Assembly (NCBI GenBank): GCA_013299105.1
Contig: JAAFJY010000017.1
Coordinates: forward strand, 79,028 to 143,027
Source: Chitinophagales bacterium
GTDB lineage: Bacteria > Bacteroidota > Bacteroidia > Chitinophagales > Saprospiraceae
Length of the DNA stretch: 64,000 nt
Direction of reading: 5' to 3'
The notes beneath the pieces are model-generated. The model was not told the origin of the DNA. It saw only the letters and a list, made by a program, of their open reading frames with translations, and did not search any database. The first letter of the stretch is position 1, and the number at the start of each line of letters is the position of its first letter. The position numbers and the translations under genes were made by a program. Below, one piece after another: positions 60,087 through 64,000 of the stretch.

Positions 60087-60541
60087 CAACAAATTTAAGG
60101 TAAATATTTCGGGGTTAAACAAAAAAATTAGATGCCCAGCTCGCTGTACTTGACGCCATTCGGATTACTGTCCTTTCAATCTCTCCCAATTTTTCGACCT
60201 TTCTACTCCGAAATTTTTTTGCTGAATCTCGGATCATGTCTTGTCTAGAGGAGCGAAAAAAATAAGGTGGACAGATTGGGATTTGGTGAAAAAAGATGAA
60301 CAAATGGATAAAAGGAAGTGGTGTTCTTTTTTTGCTAAACCTCAAAAGCAAATACGTCCATTTTATTTTAGCTCAAATGCTAGGCAAGTAGTTGAATCAA
60401 AATAAATCATGTCACTTCCCATTGAAAATCAATCATTTGCAAAATAATAACGCGAAACATTTCGGCGCACTACTGTGTTTTGATTTAAAAACTTTCTCAC
60501 TCGCACTGCACCAAACCCAATGGCAAAACACCCCTACATGA
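60087..60541. other. Gap with a family 1 repeat
   Basis: Besides copy G (60251-60379) I see nothing coding. AT-rich sequence follows up to the aldose epimerase stop. Confidence 0.5.
60251..60379 (+). repeat. Palindromic dispersed repeat, copy G (family 1)
   Basis: GAGCGAAAAAAATAAGG to TTTATTTTAGCTCAAATGC, full length, with the central hairpin slightly changed. A truncated end (ATTTTTTACGCTCCC) also occurs at about 61641-61655. Confidence 0.8.
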
Positions 60542-61414
60542 TCAAAACAACTCCAACGACCAGGTTCTACTGGTCATCTTGCTTCCTGGAATTGCAAAAA
60601 TACCTTCTTTCTTGGCAAAATCCTGTTGAGTATCTGCCTCGTCTGCAATCCCACACCAAGGCTCTAGGCAGATGAAATCAGCGTTTTTGGCCGCCCAAAT
60701 CCCAAAAAATGGGAATCCTTCAAAGTACATAGTCAAACCATGAGGGCTTTTGGCACTGCGAATGCTCATTGAACTGGAAGCCAAGGCTTTGAACACCAAA
60801 GCATCTTGATAGAAAAGTGTTTTGTGCAGGGATAATTTCTGGGTATTGTCTAACATTGGCACACTGGGCGAAAGGATCAAACCCTCTGTATTGATCGGGT
60901 AAATGCCTACATTTTCAGTTTTGGCAAACTCCAAGTAGTAATCTTCATATGCCAAGCCATCCACCAGTGGTAACTTGAAGGCTGGATGCGCTCCGATCGA
61001 AGCATACATGGTAGAATCAGCCAAATTCAGGACCTGGTATTCCAATGACAGAATCGCATCTTTAAGTCTATAAATCAGCCGCAACTCAAATGAGAAGGGA
61101 TACACTTTTAGCGTCTCAGTGTCATGTCGGAGAGAAAAAGTAATTTTATCCACCGTTTTTTCCAACACTTCAAACTTCCTTTCACGTGCAAACCCATGTC
61201 GCGGAAGTTGGTATTTTTTACCTTCAAAATAGTACGAATTCTCCTTCAAAGTGCCCACAATGGGAAATAAGACAGGGGATTTTTTACCCCAAAATGTTGG
61301 ATCCCCACTCCAAAGGTATTCCAAGCCAGCGCCAAGGTGCTGAATACTCGCCAACTCAGCGCCTTGCTCCTGAATGCTTACTCTCAATACTTCATTTTCG
61401 ATCTGGTGCAGCAT
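60542..61414 (-). CDS. Aldose 1-epimerase family protein (YeaD/LacX-like)
   Basis: 290 residues from the ATG at 61412-61414; the longer frame adds an implausible leader. The galactose mutarotase-like fold shows LWSGDPTFWGKKSPVLFPIVG near the N-terminus, then LPRHGFARERKFEV with the conserved His (substrate ring binding), SIGAHPAFKLPL with the second His, and FICLEPWCGIADE with the catalytic Glu. Enzymes of this subgroup act on phosphorylated or free hexoses and their natural substrate is often unknown. It is a single gene flanked by repeat-rich DNA. Confidence 0.85.
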   Translation of the reverse strand: MLHQIENEVLRVSIQEQGAELASIQHLGAGLEYLWSGDPTFWGKKSPVLFPIVGTLKENSYYFEGKKYQLPRHGFARERKFEVLEKTVDKITFSLRHDTETLKVYPFSFELRLIYRLKDAILSLEYQVLNLADSTMYASIGAHPAFKLPLVDGLAYEDYYLEFAKTENVGIYPINTEGLILSPSVPMLDNTQKLSLHKTLFYQDALVFKALASSSMSIRSAKSPHGLTMYFEGFPFFGIWAAKNADFICLEPWCGIADEADTQQDFAKKEGIFAIPGSKMTSRTWSLELF

Positions 61415-61794
61415 AGTCGTAATTATGATGACAAAGTAAAAGCTTTCTCTAAACATCTGTCGTATATTGCAGCATTCCTTAAACTTTGTGAACAGGAGCT
61501 TTTTGGGACAGAGCAGCGGAGGTTTTTGGCTGATTGAGGCTTCTTTATTTGTTTGTAGCCCAGCTAACGCCAAGGCGTCACACGGTATGGGCTAAAAAAA
61601 GAAACGATGAGCGGGTGAAAAAGGTCCTGTTATGGCTATTTAATTTTTTACGCTCCCTTTATATTTTGTTTTTTAAGTTCGCTAAACCATGGAGAATGAG
61701 TTTTTGAATTGAAGCGTTTAGCGTGTCAATCCTTTTAGCCTATTATCTCTACGAATCAGTAGGGGAGATAATTGCAAGAATTTAAAAAACGCTG

Positions 61795-61975
61795 TACTTG
61801 TGAAAACTTCGGAGAAGTTTCCGTAGCTGAAATTTTGTGATTTTCATGGTGAATCCGAAGCGTTTATGGCCGCGAAGCGGGCCGATTCTGAAATTCTTTC
61901 ACATTCTGGTTTAGAAAAAATTGGTCAACGTTATGCAGGAAATTCTGTAATCCTGCCAATTCTGGTTTAGACAAA
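61795..61975 (-). repeat. Family 3 repeat, copy 2 (inverted)
   Basis: Read on the minus strand it runs from GTCTAAACCAGAATTGGC through CGGCCCGCTTCGCGGCC to GGAAACTTCTCCGAAGTTTTC, in the same order as copy 1 at 57903-58098. Confidence 0.7.
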
Positions 61976-62030
61976 AAAGTCAAGCTTGATTGCTTAGACC
62001 ACTTTTCTCCGAAGTTTTCAGTGTACTTAG

Positions 62031-62198
62031 TATTCGAGCTCAAATGCTTATGAAACATTGGAGGGACGCCTGGCCATCCAATTTACCTTTTCGATGGCAG
62101 AAACTGATGTTGAAGACGCACCTGTGCTGGGGATCGTGGCTGTTGATTACCTGATTGATGAAAAGGTGCTGCGGAATCACCAGGAAGTGAAAGAATAG
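62031..62198 (+). pseudogene. Possible 3' gene remnant
   Basis: A frame without a start, open from a stop at about 62028-62030 to TAG at 62196-62198, encodes about 55 protein-like residues, including TLEGRLAIQFTFSMAE, VLGIVAVDYLIDEKVL and an end of NHQEVKE. Codon use and composition look protein-like, in contrast to the repeats on both sides. No family recognised; it may be the tail of a gene disrupted by repeat insertion. Confidence 0.35.
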
Positions 62199-62279
62199 CA
62201 GGTTTTGGGGCTTGAAATGCGACTCATAATTCCTGAAAACTTCGAAGAAAAGCGATCTCGACAAACAAGTGAGACTTTT

Positions 62280-62545
62280 TGTCTAAACCAGATTTTTTGT
62301 CTAAACCAGAATTTTCAGAATTGCAGAATTACAGAATTTCTTGTGTGACGTTGACCAATTTTCTTAAAACCTGAATTTGAAAGAATTTCAGAATCGGCCC
62401 GCTTCGCGGTCGGGCGGCCTACCATACACAAATGTTCTAATCGAAGCCACAACTAACAACTAACCATTAACAACTAACCATTAACAACTAACCATTATCT
62501 CCAAACGTCAAAAGCCTTGAGCAAACAGATGCCCAAGGCTTTTTG
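62280..62545. repeat. Direct repeat unit, left copy (family 3 + AACCATT tandem + terminator)
   Basis: A composite of family 3 sequence, a 14-bp tandem (AACAACTAACCATT, about three copies near 62451-62495) and the terminator. The same order occurs at 63720-63945, with one tandem unit instead of three. The two copies flank the RNA ligase gene. Confidence 0.75.
62510..62543 (-). terminator. Terminator of the RNA ligase gene
   Basis: AAAAGCCTTG and CAAGGCTTTT pair around a 14-base loop, 36 bases beyond the RNA ligase stop codon; the loop AGCAAACAGATGCC can extend the stem. It is nearly identical to the terminator at 63906-63940. Confidence 0.75.
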
Positions 62546-62578
62546 ACTCATTTTCCCTAAAAATGCAAAAGCATCAAT

Positions 62579-63586
62579 TCAATCCCCGTACTTCAATAAA
62601 AACTCAGGGTTAATCACTTTGAAGCTCACCCGACTGAGGACACCATCCATAATCGCATCCCTTTTTTCTTGCAAGGGACGTATGACGATACCTTCCGCCC
62701 ATGCTTCGGGGTTTAGCACACTTTTGACCGTTGCCAAAGCAACCAATGCGGGAATGTTTTGCTCCAAAACAAAATCGGTGGACAAAATGGGCACCGAATC
62801 CAGTTCTAATTCCTGAAGCGTAGTTGTGAAATCTTCCAAGCCGAGGTAGCGAAAGCGATCAATGTCGAACACATTGAAAAAGCGGGCAGTTTGGCCCCTG
62901 ATTTTCAACTTGTTGCCTTGTATGCCTTCCCCGATCAGCTCCCCTTGCAAGGCGATGTTTTTACCCAAACGCTGAAGTTTTAGGGGCAGATTCAAGTCAT
63001 TGGCTACTTTCCAAAGGGTGTTTTCGGAATCTTCCAGCAGTTCCAAGTTGCGGCTGCACACCCCAAATTCGCCATCGCGGAAGAAGTAAGTGACCGAACT
63101 ACCGTCCAATTTTTCCGCAATGTAACAAACCTCCCCTTGGTATTTATCCAAGACATCCTGCAAGACCTGTACTCGGGTTTCATCGGTTTTGGGGATGAAG
63201 GAAGGGAAATGCCCTTTGACCAAGCCTGCCAATTGCGCTGGAATAGGTGGCTCGTATTTGACTACGCCCAATGCTTCAGTGCAATCAGCCCCTTCTTCCA
63301 CCACAAAGTCTTTGGGCAAAACGGACAAAGGAAAACAAATGCCTTGTGAGATCTGTCCGCGCAATCGGATGGTGCGGATCCTCATGCCACGTGGCTTCAA
63401 AAACTCGTATTCGGGGCGATCTGGCAAGATGCTGTCGATTTCGCAGTAAACTACCAGGTCTCCGGTTTTGAATTCACCTTTTTTGACCACCAATTCCCAG
63501 CCTAAAACGGTGGCTTTTTCGATGGCATCCGCGCCTTCAATGGGTTCAAGTGCTTTGATGCACTGGATGCTGGCTAATTTTCGCAT
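62579..63586 (-). CDS. ATP-dependent RNA ligase (Rnl5/DraRnl-like)
   Basis: 335 residues. The N-terminal third is an OB-like domain (ATVLGWELVVKKGEFKTGDLVVYCEIDS, quoted in parts) as in Deinococcus radiodurans RNA ligase. The adenylyltransferase domain has motif I EKLDGSSVTYF with the nucleotidyl Lys at about residue 158, motif III-like ALQGELIGEGIQGNKLKI, motif IV EGIVIRPL and motif V VSFKVINPEFLL. Such enzymes seal 3'-OH/5'-phosphate breaks in RNA duplexes and are thought to repair RNA. It is a single gene, transcribed like the 5S rRNA and bracketed by a direct repeat carrying the rRNA-type terminator. Confidence 0.85.
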   Translation of the reverse strand: MRKLASIQCIKALEPIEGADAIEKATVLGWELVVKKGEFKTGDLVVYCEIDSILPDRPEYEFLKPRGMRIRTIRLRGQISQGICFPLSVLPKDFVVEEGADCTEALGVVKYEPPIPAQLAGLVKGHFPSFIPKTDETRVQVLQDVLDKYQGEVCYIAEKLDGSSVTYFFRDGEFGVCSRNLELLEDSENTLWKVANDLNLPLKLQRLGKNIALQGELIGEGIQGNKLKIRGQTARFFNVFDIDRFRYLGLEDFTTTLQELELDSVPILSTDFVLEQNIPALVALATVKSVLNPEAWAEGIVIRPLQEKRDAIMDGVLSRVSFKVINPEFLLKYGD

Positions 63587-63719
63587 GAAGATAGGTCTGA
63601 TTTAATGATATAATGCTATGTCATCGACGCAGAAAACGCTGGAGATGTAGGGAAAGTTCCCGGAACTGTAGTGCGGGGTACAATATTACCAGCATGGAAT
63701 TATCCGTGGCGTTGAGCAC

Positions 63720-63945
63720 CATTTTTTTGTCTAAACCAGAATTTTCAGAATTACAGAAATTCTTGTGTGATGTTGACCAATTTTTTCTACACCAGAATTT
63801 CGCAGCATTTTCAGCATTGCCCCATCTCGCGGTCCGGTGGCCTGCCATACACAAATGTCCACATCGGAGCCCCCCATTAACAACTAACCATTATCTCCAA
63901 ACGCCAAAAGCCCTGAGCAAACAGATGCTCAAGGCTTTTTGACTT
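63720..63945. repeat. Direct repeat unit, right copy
   Basis: Matches 62280-62545 over family 3 sequence, AACAACTAACCATT and the terminator at roughly 75-80 percent by eye; it is the 3' flank of the rRNA operon. Confidence 0.7.
63906..63940 (-). terminator. Terminator of the rRNA operon
   Basis: AAAAGCCCTGAGC pairs with GCTCAAGGCTTTT (12 of 13) around a nine-base loop; a T-run follows on the minus strand. It lies just beyond the 5S rRNA 3' end. Confidence 0.75.
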
Positions 63946-63956
63946 GTTGTTTTGAG

Positions 63957-64000
63957 TTGGCAGCGACCTACTCTCCCACCTAACGGCAGTACCATCAGCG
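63957..64000 (-). rRNA. rrf: 5S ribosomal RNA, 3' end (partial)
   Basis: Read on the minus strand, the last 44 bases give CGCTGATGGTACTGCCGTTA and then GTGGGAGAGTAGGTCGCTGCC, the 3' third of bacterial 5S rRNA. The rest, and presumably the 23S and 16S genes, lie beyond the right edge. Confidence 0.9.

Larger units (their letters stand above)
61415..62578. other. Large repeat-rich gap
   Basis: 1164 bases without a complete gene. It contains a hairpin near 61555-61597 (TAGCCCA and TGGGCTA), a family 1 end fragment (61641-61655), a TTATCTC...GAGATAA inverted repeat near 61743-61771, family 3 copies in opposite orientations, a possible gene remnant (62031-62198) and the AACAACTAACCATT tandem repeat before the terminator. 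Confidence 0.6.
63587..63956. other. Gap between RNA ligase and 5S rRNA
   Basis: The direct-repeat right copy (63720-63945) fills most of it. The first 130 bases show nothing recognised. Confidence 0.5.

Noticed and set aside
60090..60097. TAAATTTG -7-like element before the second TetR gene
   Set aside because: It is four bases before the chosen ATG; the nearest TTTG is at 22-base spacing. Possible only if the start is further downstream.
61555..61600. Terminator-like hairpin TAGCCCA...TGGGCTA
   Set aside because: It is followed by A residues on the plus strand and lacks a T-run on either transcript; there is also no gene ending beside it.
62451..62495. Tandem AACAACTAACCATT repeats as a CRISPR-like array
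   Set aside because: The 14-bp units are directly adjacent with no spacers; no cas gene is present anywhere in the window.

Overview
The window is bacterial chromosome from a Bacteroidota member. Evidence is SusC/SusD outer-membrane pairs, an outer membrane beta-barrel family receptor, LytTR signalling, TAnnTTTG-type promoter elements and few Shine-Dalgarno sites. Saprospiria (a Haliscomenobacter- or Lewinella-like organism) is my best guess from overall gene style; this is inference, since no lineage-defining gene is complete here.

Layout. 0-8 kb: the end of an outer-membrane receptor, a secreted propeller-like protein, LpxH, a LytTR response regulator with a TPR sensor kinase, a lipoprotein, and an AAA-ATPase/PD-(D/E)XK protein. 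8-31.6 kb: a long, almost entirely minus-strand glycan-utilisation region. It runs from a ROK regulator through SusC, SusD, a VCBS/ASPIC-UnbV protein, a vanadium haloperoxidase-like PAP2 protein, then a planctomycete-style set (DUF1549/DUF1553 cytochrome-like protein, DUF1501 Tat protein, NHL propeller, two proteins sharing a C-terminal module, one with a haem-binding CxxCH) to GH31 and GH29 enzymes. 31.9-40 kb: a serine hydrolase with TPR tail, an agmatine-deiminase-like lipoprotein, two tandem DUF418 membrane proteins and two small secreted or membrane proteins.

40.3-57.6 kb is a complete [NiFe]-hydrogenase locus in two convergent arms. The plus arm carries hypB, hypF, hypC, hypD, hypE, an NHL-repeat protein, a nickel-permease-like protein, a 73-residue protein and a bifunctional-nuclease-family protein. 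The minus arm carries small subunit, large subunit, maturation protease, a 105-residue protein, a TPR protein and hypA. The small subunit has no Tat signal and has unusual residues at two iron-sulfur ligand positions, pointing to a group 1h/1l-like cytosolic-facing enzyme. An AT-rich insert (Rpn-family nuclease plus an unknown four-TM protein) separates the arms, and a 73-bp duplication brackets the Rpn gene.

58-64 kb: two TetR regulators around an unknown gene, an aldose 1-epimerase-like protein, an Rnl5-like RNA ligase and the 3' end of a 5S rRNA gene. The intergenic space is unusually rich in dispersed repeats: a ~130-bp imperfect palindrome (seven copies), a ~185-bp element with inverted ends (three copies, one nested inside a copy of the first), a third family around 58 and 62-64 kb, and many short CGC-NNN-GCG hairpins. 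No CRISPR array, tRNA or complete transposase was seen.
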